The notes below the pieces were generated by a model. The model had not been told where the DNA came from and searched no databases. It saw only the letters and a list, made by a program, of their open reading frames with translations. 64,000 nucleotides of DNA. Source: Prorocentrum cordatum (Eukaryota > Sar > Dinophyceae > Prorocentrales > Prorocentraceae). A program made the translations under genes and the position numbers. Shown one piece after another: positions 32,001-44,000 of the stretch; position 1 is the first letter of the stretch; each line of letters opens with the position of its first letter. The stretch is taken from NCBI GenBank assembly GCA_963575745.1, contig CAUYUJ010018704.1, positions 222,634 through 286,633 of the forward strand, written 5' to 3'.

Positions 32001-35000
32001 GGAAGTGGCGTGGCCCCTGGGGGGGCTAGGGGGGTACATAATAAGGTAACACATTACAAGATTTAGCAATTATGCAATCATTGGATACATTGGATACATT
32101 GGATACGTTGCATTATAGCCTCCGCGGACCTGCCGCAGCGCCCCGCACTGCCGCGTTGGCGGTAATTATTTGTCAGCTAATGGTCTTGCAGGTTGCTGCG
32201 CGCTTCCGACACGAGGCATCCACTGGCTGCAATTGGGAGGTGGATTCCTCTCGCTTCGCGGGGTGCACGTCCAGAGCACGTACAGTCCAGTCGTTGTGGG
32301 GCCTCTTGGGAGCCTTTTGGCGGCTTCTTGGAGGCCTCTTGGGGGCCTCTTGGGGCCTCCAGGGGGCTTCTTTGGGGCCTCTTGGGGCCCATGCGGGGCC
32401 GTCTTGGGCCGTCTTGGTGCGTTCTTGCGTTCGGTTTGGCCCCTGCGGGGGCCGTCTTGGGGGCCTCTCGGGGCTCCCTTGGGGCCTCTGGGGCCTCTGG
32501 GGGGCCCCTTTGAGCTGTTCGGTGTAGTTCGGAGCATTTACTATCCAGTCGTTTGGAGGACTCCTGGGGTCCTTTGGGGGGGGGGGCCTGTTGGGGGCCT
32601 TGTGGAGGTCTCTTCGGGGCGTCTTGGACCGTCCTGGGGCGATTTGAATTTCTTGAGACCTTTTGGAGGGCTCTAGGGGGCTTCTGGGGGGCTTCTTGGA
32701 GGCCTCTCGGATCCCCGTGGGGGCGTCTTGGGCCGTCTTGATGCGCTCTTGCGCTGTCTGGTCCGCTCGGAGGCAGTCTTGGGGGCCTGTAGAGGCCGCA
32801 TTGGGGCTCTTTTGGGGTCCTCTTGGGCCGTCTTGGGGGCCTCTTGGGGCGTCTTGGGGGCCTCTTTGGGCCGTCTTGGGGCCCTCTTGGGCCGTCTTGG
32901 GGCCCGTCTTGAGCCGTCTTGGGGCCATTTTGGAGGCTGTTTCGGCCGTCCTGGGCCTCTGAGGGTCGAACTAGGCGAGAACGTTGAAATCTTTCAAAAA
33001 CCGATGGAAAATTAATGATTTTGGCTTCTGGAGGCGCTCTTGGGTGTCCTATTGGGGCCCTCTTGGGGCGTCTTGGGAGCTTTTTGGGCCGTCTTGGGGC
33101 CGTCTTGGCCCGTCTTGGGGCCATCTGGAGCCGTCATGAGGCCTTGTTGGACCCCCAAGAGGGCCAACATGCCCAAATCATTTATTTTCCATAGGTTTTG
33201 GTAGGTTTTTGAGCCCGAGGAGGGGGTCGTCAGCCTGGGTCGGTGGATGTGGCGTAGCGCTCTTGGGGGGGGTCTAGGGCCAACATGCCCAAATCATTTA
33301 TTTTCCATAGGTTTTGGTAGGTTTTTGAGCCCGAGGAGGGGGTCGTCAGCCTGGGTCGGTGGATGTGGCGTAGCGCTGGGGGGGGTTAGGGGGGGAGACA
33401 TAATAATGTAACACAATGCAGTATGTGGGAATGATGCAAACATTGGACACAACAATTGGATACATTGGGTACGTTGCATTATCGCCTCCGCAGAAAACGC
33501 TGCCGCTCAGCACGTCACTTCCGGACGTGGATTCCTCTCGCTTCGCGGGGTGCACGTCCGGAGCACGTACAGTCCAGTCGTTGTGGGGCCTCTTGGGAGC
33601 CTTTTGGCGGCTTCTTGGAGGCCTCTTGGGGGCCTCTTGGGGCCTCCAGGGGGCTTCTTTGGGGCCTCTTGGGGCCCCTGCGGGGCCGTCTTGGGCCGTC
33701 TTGGTGCGTTCTTGCGCGGTTTGGCCCCTGCGGGGGCCGTCTTGGGGGCCTCTCGGGGCTCCCTTGGGGCCTCTGGGGCCTCTGGGGGGCCCTTTTGAGC
33801 TGTTCGGTGTAGTTCGGAGCATTTACTATCCAGTCGTTTGGAGGACTCCTGGGGTCCTTTGGGGGGGGGGGGGGCTGTTGGGGGCCTCCTGGGGGTCTCT
33901 TCGGGGCGTCTTGGACCGTCCTGGGGCGATTTAAATATCTTGAGACCTTTTGGAGGCCTCTGGGGGGCTTCTGGGGGGCTTCTTGGGGGCCTCTCGGATC
34001 CCCGGGGGGCGTCTTGGGCCGTCTTGATGGGCTCTTGCGCTGTCTGGTCCGCTCGGAGGCCGTCTTGGGGGCCTGTAGAGGCCGCATTGGGGCTCTCTTG
34101 GGGTCCTCTTGGGCCGTCTTGGGGGCCTCTTGGGGCGTCTTGGGGGCCTCTTTGGGCCGTCTTGGGGCCCTCTTGGGCCGTCTTGGGGCCCTCTTGAGGG
34201 CTTCTTGAGCCGTCTTGGGGCCATTTTGGAGGCTGCTTCGGCCGTCCTGGGGGCCTCTGAGGGTCGAACTAGGCGAGAACTTGAAATCTTTCAAAACCGA
34301 TGGAAAATTAATGATTTTGGCTTCTGGAGGCGCTCTTGGGTGTCTATTGGGGCCCTCTTGGGGCGTCTTGGGAGCTTTTTGGGCCGTCTTGGGGCCGTCT
34401 TGGCCCGTCTCGGGGCCATCTGGAGCCGTCATGAGGCCCGTTGGACCCCCAAGAGGGCCAACATGCCCAAATCATTTATTTTCCATAGGTTTTGGTAGGT
34501 TTTTTGAGCCCCAGGAGGGGGTCGTCAGCCTGGGTCGGTGGATGTGGCGTAGCGCTGGGGGGGGTTAGGGGGGGAGAACATAATAATGTAACGCAAACAA
34601 TATGTGGGAATTATGCAAACAATTGGATACATTGGGTACGTTGCATTATCGCCTCCGCAGAAAACGCTGCCGCTCAGCACGTCACTTTCCGGACGTGGAT
34701 TCCTCTCGCTTCGCGGGGTGCACGTCCGGAGAGCACGTACAGTCCAGTCGTTGTGGGGCCTCTTGGGAGCCTTTTGGGGCTTCTTGGAGGCCTCTTGGGG
34801 GCCTCTTGGGGCCTCCAGGGGGCTTCTTTGGGGCCTCTTGGGGCCCCTGCGGGGCCGTCTTGGGCCGTCTTGGTGTGTTCTTGCGCGGTTTGGCCCCTGC
34901 GGGGGGCCGTCTTGGGGGCCTCTCGGGGCTCCCTTGGGGCCTCTGGGGCCTCTGGGGGGCCCCTTTGAGCTGTTCCGTGTTAGTTCGGAGCATTTACTAT

Positions 35001-38000
35001 CCAGTCGTTTGGAGGACTCCTAGGGGTCCTTTGGGGGGGGGGGGCTGTTGGGGGCCTCCTGGGGGTCTCTTCGGGGCGTCTTGGACCGTCCTGGGGCGAT
35101 TTGAATTTCTTGAGACCTTTTGGAGGCCTCTGGGGGGCTTCTGGGGGGCTTCTTGGGGGCCTCTCGGATCCCCGGGGGGGCGTCTTGGGCCGTCTTGATG
35201 CGCTCTTGCGCTGTCTGGCCCGCTCGGAGGCCGTCTTGGGGGCCTGTAGAGGCCGCATTGGGGCTCTCTTGGGGCCCTCTTGGGCCGTCTTGGGGGCCTC
35301 TTGGGGCGTCTTGGGGGCCTCTTTGGGCCGTCTTGGGGCCCTCTTGGGCCGTCTTGGGGCCCTCTTGAGGGCTTCTTGAGCCGTCTTGGGGCCATTTTGG
35401 AGGCTGCTTCGGCCGTCCTGGGCCTCTGAGGGTCGAACTAGGCGAGAACGTTGAAATCTTTCAAAACCCTATGGAAAATTAATGATTTTGGCTTCTGGAG
35501 GCGCTCTTGGGTGTCCTATTGGGGCCCTCTTGGGGCGTCTTGGGAGCTTTTTGGGCCGTCTTGGGGCCGTCTTGGCCCGTCTTGGGGCCATCTGGAGCCG
35601 TCATGAGGCCTTGTTGGACCCCCAAGAGGGCCAACATGCCCAAATCATATTACCTAACAGCGAAGACTGATAGGTTTCTAGTGGGATCAAAAGAGAGCAG
35701 CAGATCACTCCACAGGGGGGTCCGGGCAGGTGTTGGGAGTTGCCGGGCGGCAGGTGCCGGGCTCGTTTTTCAGCAACAGTCACACACTTCGTGCTCTTCG
35801 ACTTCCCAGAACTCCATTCCCAGGCCACATTCTCAATACCCGGATGCAACAGTCACACACTTCGTGCTCTTCGAGATCCCAGAACGCCATTCCCGGGCCA
35901 CATTTAGAATAACCGGATGCAACAGTCACACACTTCGTGCTCTTCGACCTCCCAGAACTCCATTCCCGGGCCACATTCTGAATGCCGGAGCCAACTGTAG
36001 GCCACTTCGTGCTCTTCGATTTCCCAGAACTCCATTCCCGGGCCACATTTTGAATGCCCGGAGCCAACTGTAGGCCACTTCGTGCTCTTCCACTTCCCAA
36101 AACTCCACTTCCCGGGCCACATTTTGAATGCCCGCAGCCAACTGTAGCCACTTCGTGCTCTTCGAGTTCAGAACTCCATCCAGGGCCACATTTGAATGCC
36201 GTAGCCAATGTAGGCACTTCGATGCTCTTCGACTTCCCAGAACTCCCATTCCTGGGCCACATTTTCAGCAGGGGCAAGAGCACGACGAGGAGGAGGACGA
36301 GCAAGACCAGGAGGACGAGGACGAGCAGGAGCAGGACGAGGAGCAGGAGGAGCAGGAGAAGAAGGACGAGCAGGAGGAGGAGGAGGACGAGCAGGAGGAG
36401 GAGGACGACCAGGAGGAGGAGGACGACCAGGAAGAGGAGGAGGAGGAGGAGGAGGAGGGGAGGGGGAGGAGTACCAGGAGGAGGAGGAGGAGGAGGAGGA
36501 GGAGGAGGAGGAGGAGGAGGAGGAAGAGGAGGAGGAGGAGGAGGAGGACGAGGACGAGGAGGAGGAGGAGGAGGAGGGGGGGGAGAGTACCAGGAGGAGG
36601 AGAACGAGGACCACCAGGAGGAGGAGGAGGAGGAGGAGGAGGAGGAGGAGGAGGAGGAGGAGAGAACACCAGGAGGAGGAGGACGAGCAAGACGAGGAGG
36701 ACGAGAACGAGGACGACCAGGAAGAGGAGGAGGAGGAGGAGGGGAGGGGGAGGACTACCAGGAGGAGGAGGAGGAGGAGGAGGAGGAGGAGGAGAGGAGG
36801 AGGAGGAGGACGAGGAGGAGGAGGAGGAGGAGGACGAGGAGGAGGAGGGGGGGGGAGAGCACCAGGAGGAGGAGAACGAGGACCACCAGGAGGAGGAGGG
36901 AGGAGGAGGAGGAGGAGGAGGAGGAGGAGGAGGAGAGACACCAGGAGGAGGAGGACGAGCAAGACGAGGAGGACGAGAACGAGGACGAGCAGGAGGAAGA
37001 GGAGGAGGAGGAGGAGGAGGAGGAGGAGGAGGAGGAGCAGGAGAAAGAGCAGGAGGAGGAGGAGGCAGGCTGAGGCTGAGGCTGTGACTGCGACTGCCGT
37101 TGCCGCTGCGACTGTCATCGCGAATGCTACTACGACTGCGAGAACAGCAGAATTCGACAACTGGATTTTCGTCTGAATCTTAAGGGGAATGCTTTCAGAT
37201 ATGCTTCTACACATCGCTGTTAGGTTGCTTTGCCGGGATAATATTTTCCATAGGTTTTGGTAGGTTTTTGAGCCCCAGGAGGGGGTCGTCAGCCTGGGTC
37301 GGTGGATGTGGCGTAGCGCTGGGGGGGGGTTAGGGGGGGAGACATAATAATGTAACACAATGCAGTATGTGGGAATGATGCAAACATTGGACACAACAAT
37401 TGGATACATTGGGTACGTTGCATTATCGCCTCCGCAGAAAACGCTGCCGCTCAGCACGTCACTTCCGGACATGGATTCCTCTCGCTTCGCGGGGTGCACG
37501 TCCGGAGCACGTACAGTCCAGTCGTTGTGGGGCCTCTTGGGAGCCTTTTGGCGGCTTCTTGGAGGCCTCTTGGGGGCCTCTTGGGGCCTCCAGGGGGCTT
37601 CTTTGGGGCCTCTTGGGGCCCCTGCGGGGCCGTCTTGGGCCGTCTTGGTGTGTTCTTGCGCGGTTTGGCCCCTGCGGGGGCCGTCTTGGGGGCCTCTCGG
37701 GGCTCCCTTGGGGCCTCTGGGGCCTCTGGGGCCCTTTGAGCTGTTCGGTGTAGTTCGGAGCATTTACTATCCAGTCGTTTGGAGGACTCCTGGGGTCCTT
37801 TGGGGGGGGGGGGCTGTTGGGGGCCTCCTGGGGGTCTCTTCGGGGCGTCTTGGACCGTCCTGGGGCGATTTGAATTTCTTGAGACCTTTTGGAGGCCTCT
37901 GGGGGGCTTCTGGGGGGCTTCTTGGGGGCCTCTCGGATCCCCGGGGGGGCGTCTTGGGCCGTCTTGATGCGCTCTTGCGCTGTCTGGCCCGCTCGGAGGC

Positions 38001-41000
38001 CGTCTTGGGGACCTGTAGAGGCCGCATTGGGGCTCTCTTGGGGCCCTCTTGGGCCGTCTTGGGGGCCTCTTGGGGCGTCTTGGGGGCCTCTTTGGGCCGT
38101 CTTGGGGCCCTCTTGGGGCCCTATTGGGGCCCTCTTGAGGGCCCGTCTTGAGCCGTCTTGGGGCCATTTTGGAGGCTGCTTCGGCCGTCCTGGGCCTCTG
38201 AGGGTCGAACTAGGCGAGAACGCTGAAATCTTTCAAAACCCTATGGAAAATTAATGATTTTGGCTTCTGGAGGCGCTCTTGGGTGTCCTATTGGGGCCCT
38301 CTAGGGGCGTCTTGGGAGCTTTTTGGGCCGTCTTGGGGCCGTCGTGGCCCGTCTCGGGGCCATCAGGAGCCGTCATGAGGCCTTGTTGGACCCCCAAGAG
38401 GGCCAACATGCCCAAATCATATATTTTCCATAGGTTTTGGTAGGTTTTTGAGCCCCAGGAGGGGGTCGTCAGCCTGGGTCGGTGGATGTGGCGTAGCGCT
38501 GGGGGGGGGTTAGGAGGAGATATAATAATGTAGCACAATACAGCATGTGGGAATTATGCAAACATTGGACACAACAATTGGATACATTGGGTACGTTGCA
38601 TTATCGCCTCTGCAGACAACGCTGCCGCTCAGCACGTCACTTCCGGACGTGGATTCCTCTCGCTTCGCGGGGTGCACGTCCGGAGCACGCACAGTCCAGT
38701 CGTTCTTGTGCCTCGTGGCAGCCTTGGGGGCCTCTTGGGAGCCTCTTGGGGTCCTCTTGGGGCCTCCTGGGGACGTGTTGGGCCATCGCGAGGCGCTCTT
38801 ACGCCGTCTGGCCCTAGAGTAACATGTCTCGGTTTTCCAGGGCTCATCTTCGACGTCGTGGCCGCGGGCCGTCATGGGCTTGTCAGACCCGAAAAAGGCG
38901 AGAACGCTCAAATCGTTCAAAACCTAAAGGAAAATCGATATTTGTGGCCTCTGGAAGCGCTCTTGTGGGCGTTCTTGGGGCCCTCTTGGGCCGTCTTGGG
39001 GGCTTCTTGGGCCATCTTGGGGCCATCTTGGGCCGTCTTGGGGCCGTCTTGGCCCGTCTTGGGGCCATCTTGAGCCGTCTTGACGTCGGCGTAGACCCCC
39101 AAGATGCCCAAGGGGCCCGAATCATTGGTTTCCCGTAGTTACCTAACAGCGAAGACTGATAGGTTTCTAGTTGACTCAAAAGAGCTCACAGATCACTCCA
39201 CAGGGGGGTCCGGGCAGGTGTTGGGAGTTGCCGGGCGGCAGGTGCCGGGCTCGTTTTTCGCCAACAGTCACACACTTCGTGCTCTTCGATTTCCCAGAAC
39301 TCCATTCCCAGGCCACATTCTGGAGGGCCGAATGCAACAGTCACACACTTCGTGCTCTTCGAGTTCCCAGAACTCCATTCCCGGGCCACATTCTGGAGGG
39401 CCGGATGCAACAGTCACACACTTCGTGCTCTTCGAGTTCCCAGAACTCCATTCCCGGGCCACATTTTGGATGCCCGGAGCCAACTGTAGGCCACTTCGTG
39501 CTCTTCGAGTTCCCAGAACTCCATTCCCGGGCCACATTTTGAATGCCCGGAGCCAACTGTAGGCCACTTCGTGCTCTTCGAGTTCCCAGAACTCCATTCC
39601 CGGGCCACATTTTGAATGCCCGGAGCCAACTGTAGGCCACTTCGTGCTCTTCGAGTTCCCAGAACTCCATTCCCGGGCCACATTTTGAATGCCCGTAGCC
39701 AACTGTAGGCAACTTCGTGCTCTTCGACTTCCCAGAACTCCCATTCCTGGGCCACATTTTCAGCAGGGGCAAGAGCACGACGAGGAGGAGGACGAGCAAG
39801 ACCAGGAGGACGAGGACGAGCAGGAGCAGGACGAGGAGCAGGAGGAGCAGGAGAAGAAGGACGAGCAGGAGGAGGAGGAGGACGAGCAGGAGGAGGAGGA
39901 CGACCAGGAGGAGGAGGACGACCAGGAAGAGGAGGAGGAGGAGGAGGAGGAGGGGAGGGGGAGGAGTACCAGGAGGAGGAGGAGGAGGAGGAGGAGGAGG
40001 AGGAGGAGGAGGAGGAGGAAGAGGAGGAGGAGGAGGAGGAGGACGAGGACGAGGAGGAGGAGGAGGAGGAGAGGGAGGGGAGAGTACCAGGAGGAGGAGA
40101 ACGAGGACCACCAGGAGGAGGAGGAGGAGGAGGAGGAGGAGGAGGAGGAGGAGAGAACACCAGGAGGAGGAGGACGAGCAAGACGAGGAGGACGAGAACG
40201 AGGACGACCAGGAAGAGGAGGAGAGGAGGAGGAGGAGGAGGGGAGGGGGAGGACTACCAGGAGGAGGAGGAGGAGGAGGAGGAGGAGGAAGAGGAGGAGG
40301 AGGAGGAGGAAGAGGAGGAGGAGGACGAGGAGGCGGAGGAGGAGGAGGGGGGGAGGAGAGCACCAGGAGGAGGAGAACGAGGACCACCAGGAGGAGGAGG
40401 AGGAGGAGGAGGAGGAGGAGGAGGAGGAGAGAGCACCAGGAGGAGGAGGACGAGCAAGACGAGGAGGACGAGAACGAGGACGAGCAGGAGGAAGAGGAGG
40501 AGGAGGAGGAGGAGGAGGAGCAGGAGAAAGAGGAGGAGGAGGAGGCAGGCTGAGGCTGAGGCTGTGACTGCGACTGCCGTTGCCGCTGCGACTGTCATCG
40601 CGAATGCGACTACGACTGCGAGAACAGCAGAATTCGACAACTGGATTTTCATCTGAATCTTAAGGGGAATGCTTTCAGATATGCTTCTACACATCGCTGT
40701 TAGGTTGCTTTGCCGGGATAATTACCTAACAGCGAAGACTGATAGGTTTCTAGTTGATCAAAAGAGCTCAAGATCACTCCACAGGGGGGTCCGGGCAGGC
40801 GTTGGGAGTTGCCGGCCGGGCCTGTGCCGGGCTCGTTTTTCACCAACAGTCACACACTTCGTGCTCTTCGACCTCCCAGAACTCCATTCCCGGGCCACAT
40901 TTAGAATGCCCGGAGCAACTGTAGGCCACTTCGTGCTCTTCGACTTCCCAGAACTCCATTCCCGGGCCACATTTTGGATGCCCGGAGCCAACTGTAGGCC

Positions 41001-44000
41001 ACTTCGTGCTCTTCGATTTCCCAGAACTCCATTCCCGGGCCACATTTTGGATGCCCGGAGCCAACTGTAGGCCACTTCGTGCTCTTCGAGTTCCCAGAAC
41101 TCCATTCCCGGGCCACATTTTGGATGCCCGGAGCCAACTGTAGGCCACTTCGTGCTCTTGGACTTCCCAGAACTTCCATTCCTGGGTATGATTTTGAATG
41201 CCCGGAGCAAACTGTAGGCCACTTCGTGTTCTTCGAGTTCCCAGAATTCCATTCCCTGGCCACATTTTGAATGCTGAGGCAGGCTGATGCTGAGGCTGAG
41301 GCAGGCTGAGGCAGGCTGAGGCTGAGGCCGAAGCTGAAGGCAGACTCAGGCTGAGGCTGATGCAGGCTGAGGCTGAGGCTGAAGCAGGCTGAGGCTGATG
41401 CAGGCTGAGGCTGAGGCAGGCTGAGGCTGAGGCTGAGGCTGATGCAGGCTGAGGCTGAGGCAGGCTGAGACTGAAGCCGAGGCTGAAGGCAGATTGAGGC
41501 TGAGGCTGAAGCAGGCCGAGGCTGAGGCTGAGGCTGAGGCAGGCTGAGGCTGAGGCTGAGGCAGGCTGATGCTGAGGCAGGCTGAGGCTGAGGCTGATGC
41601 AGGCTGAGGCTGAGGCAGGCCGAGGCCGAGGCCGAGGCTGAAGGCAGACTGAGGCTGAGGCTGAAGCAGGCTGAGGCTGAGGCTGAGGCAGGCTGAGGCT
41701 GAGGCTGAGGCTGAGGCAGGCTGAGGCTGAGGCAGGCTGAGGCTGAGGCTGATGCAGGCTGAGGCAGAGGCAGGCTGAGACTGAAGCCGAGGCTGAAGGC
41801 AGATTGAGGCTGAGGCTGAGGCAGAGGCAGGCTGAGGCTGCGGCTGAGGCAGGCTGATGCTGAGGCAGGCTGAGGCTGAGGCTGAGGCTGATGCAGGCCG
41901 AGGCTGAGGCAGGCTGAGGCTGAGGCCGAGGCTGAAGGCAGACTGAGGCTGAGGCTGAAGCAGGCTGAGGCTGAGGCTGAGGCAGGCTGAGGCTGAGGCT
42001 GAGGCAGGCTGATGCTGAGGCAGGCTGAGGCTGAGGCTGAGGCTGATGCATGAGGCAGGCTGAGGCTGAGGCCGAGGCTGAAGGCAGACTGAGGCTGAGG
42101 CTGAAGCAGGCTGAGGCTGAGGCTGAGGCAGGCTGAGGCTGAGGCTGAGGCAGGCTGAGCTGAGGCAGGCTGAGGCTGAGGCTGAGGCTGATGCAGGCTG
42201 AGGCTGAGGCAGGCTGAGGCTGAGGCCGAGGCTGAAGGCAGACTGAGGCTGAGGCTGAAGCAGGCTGAGGCTGAGGCTGAGGCAGGCTGAGGCTGAGGCT
42301 GAGGCAGGCTGAGGCTGAGGCAGGCTGAGGCTGAGGCTGAGGCTGATGCAGGCTGAGGCTGAGGCAGGCTGAGGCTGAGGCCGAGGCTGAAGGCAGACTG
42401 AGGCTGAGGCTGAAGCAGGCTGAGGCTGAGGCTGAGGCAGGCTGAGGCTGAGGCTGAGGCAGGCTGATGCTGAGGCAGGCTGAGGCTGAGGCTGAGGCTG
42501 ATGCAGGCTGAGGCTGAGGCAGGCTGAGGCCGAGGCTGAAGGCAGACTGAGGCTGAGGCTGAAGCAGGCTGAGGCTGAGGCTGAGGCAGGCTGAGGCTGA
42601 GGCTGAGGCAGGCTGAGGCTGAGGCTGAGGCTGATGCAGGCTGAGGCTGAGGCAGGCTGAGGCTGAGGCCGAGGCTGAAGGCAGACTGAGGCTGAGGCTG
42701 AAGCAGGCTGAGGCTGAGGCTGAGGCTGAGGCTGAGGCTGAGGCTGATGCTGAGGCAGGCTGAGGCTGAGGCTGAGGCTGAGGCAGGCTCAGGCTGAGGC
42801 AGGCTGAGGCTGAGGCCGAGGCTGCAGGCAGACTGAGGCTGATGCAGGAGCAGGCTGAGGCTGAGGCTGAGGCAGGCTGAAGCTGAGGCTGAGGCTGATG
42901 CTGAGGCAGGCTGAGGCTGAGGCTGAGGCTAATGCAGGCCACTGCGACTGTCATCGCGAATGCGACTACGACTGCGAGAACAGCAGAACTCTACAACTGG
43001 ATTCTCATCTGAATCTTAAGGGGGATGCTTCCAGATATGCTCCTACACATCGCTGTTAGGTTGCTTTGCCGGGATAATTTTTACCTAACAGCGAAGACTG
43101 ATAGGTTTCTAGTTGATTCAAAAGAGCTCACAGATCACTCCACAGGGGGGTCCGGGCAGGCGTTGGGAGTTGCCGGCCGGGCCTGTGCCGGGCTCGTTTT
43201 TCACCAACAGTCACACACTTCGTGCTCGTCGACCTCTCAGAACCCCATTCCCAGGCCACATTCTGAATAACCGGATGCAACAGTCACACACTTCGTGCTC
43301 TTCGAGTTCCCAGAACTCCATTCCCGGGCCACATTTTGAATGCCCGGAGCCAACTGTAGGCCACTTCGTGCTCTTCGAGTCCCCAGAACTCCATTCCCGG
43401 GCCACATTTTGAATGCCCGGAGCCAACTGTAGGCCACTTCGTGCTCTTCGAGTTCCCAGAACTCCATTCCCGGGCCACATTTTGAATGCCCGGAGCCAAC
43501 TGTAGGCCACTTCGTGCTCTTCGATTTCCCAGAACTCCATTCCCGGGCCACATTTTGAATGCCCGGAGCCAACAGTAGGCCACTTCGTGCTCTTCGAGTG
43601 CCCAGAACTCCATTCCTGGGCCACATTTTGAATGCCCGGAGCCAACTGTAGGCCACTTCGTGCTCTTCGAGTTCCCAGAACTCCATTCCCGGGCCGCATT
43701 TTGATGCTGATGCAGAGGCTGAGAATGGTGATGCTGATGCTGAGGCTGAGGCTGAGGCAGGCAGGCTGAGGCTGATAGGCTGAGGCAGGCTGAGGCTGAG
43801 GCTGAGGCTGAAGGCAGGCTGAGGCAGACGCTGAGGCAGGCTGAGGCTGAGCCAGGCTGAGGCTGAGGCTGAGGCTGAGGCAGGCTGATGCTGAGGCAGG
43901 CTGAGGCTGAGGCTGAGGCTGAAGGCAGACTGAGGCTGAGGCAGGCTGAGGCAGACGCTGAGGCAGGCTGATGCTGAGGCAGGCTGAGGCTGAGGCTGAG

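Noticed and set aside
31095-38167. Many ORFs of GASWGPLGASW or PKTAQDGPKTAQ type
   Set aside because: They follow the period of the R2 minisatellite, exist on both strands and drift with indels.
39260-39760. Regularly spaced ~75-bp repeats as a CRISPR array
   Set aside because: The whole unit is repeated with no unique spacers and no cas genes; it is a minisatellite inside unit A.
36054-40567. Poly-Glu/Arg/Gly ORFs up to 339 aa and minus-strand Pro/Leu ORFs
   Set aside because: They cross the GGA cores of unit A copies 1 and 2.
40840-42954. A 704-aa Ser/Ala/Leu/Gln minus-strand ORF
   Set aside because: It is a translation of the GAGGCT minisatellite in unit A copy 3.
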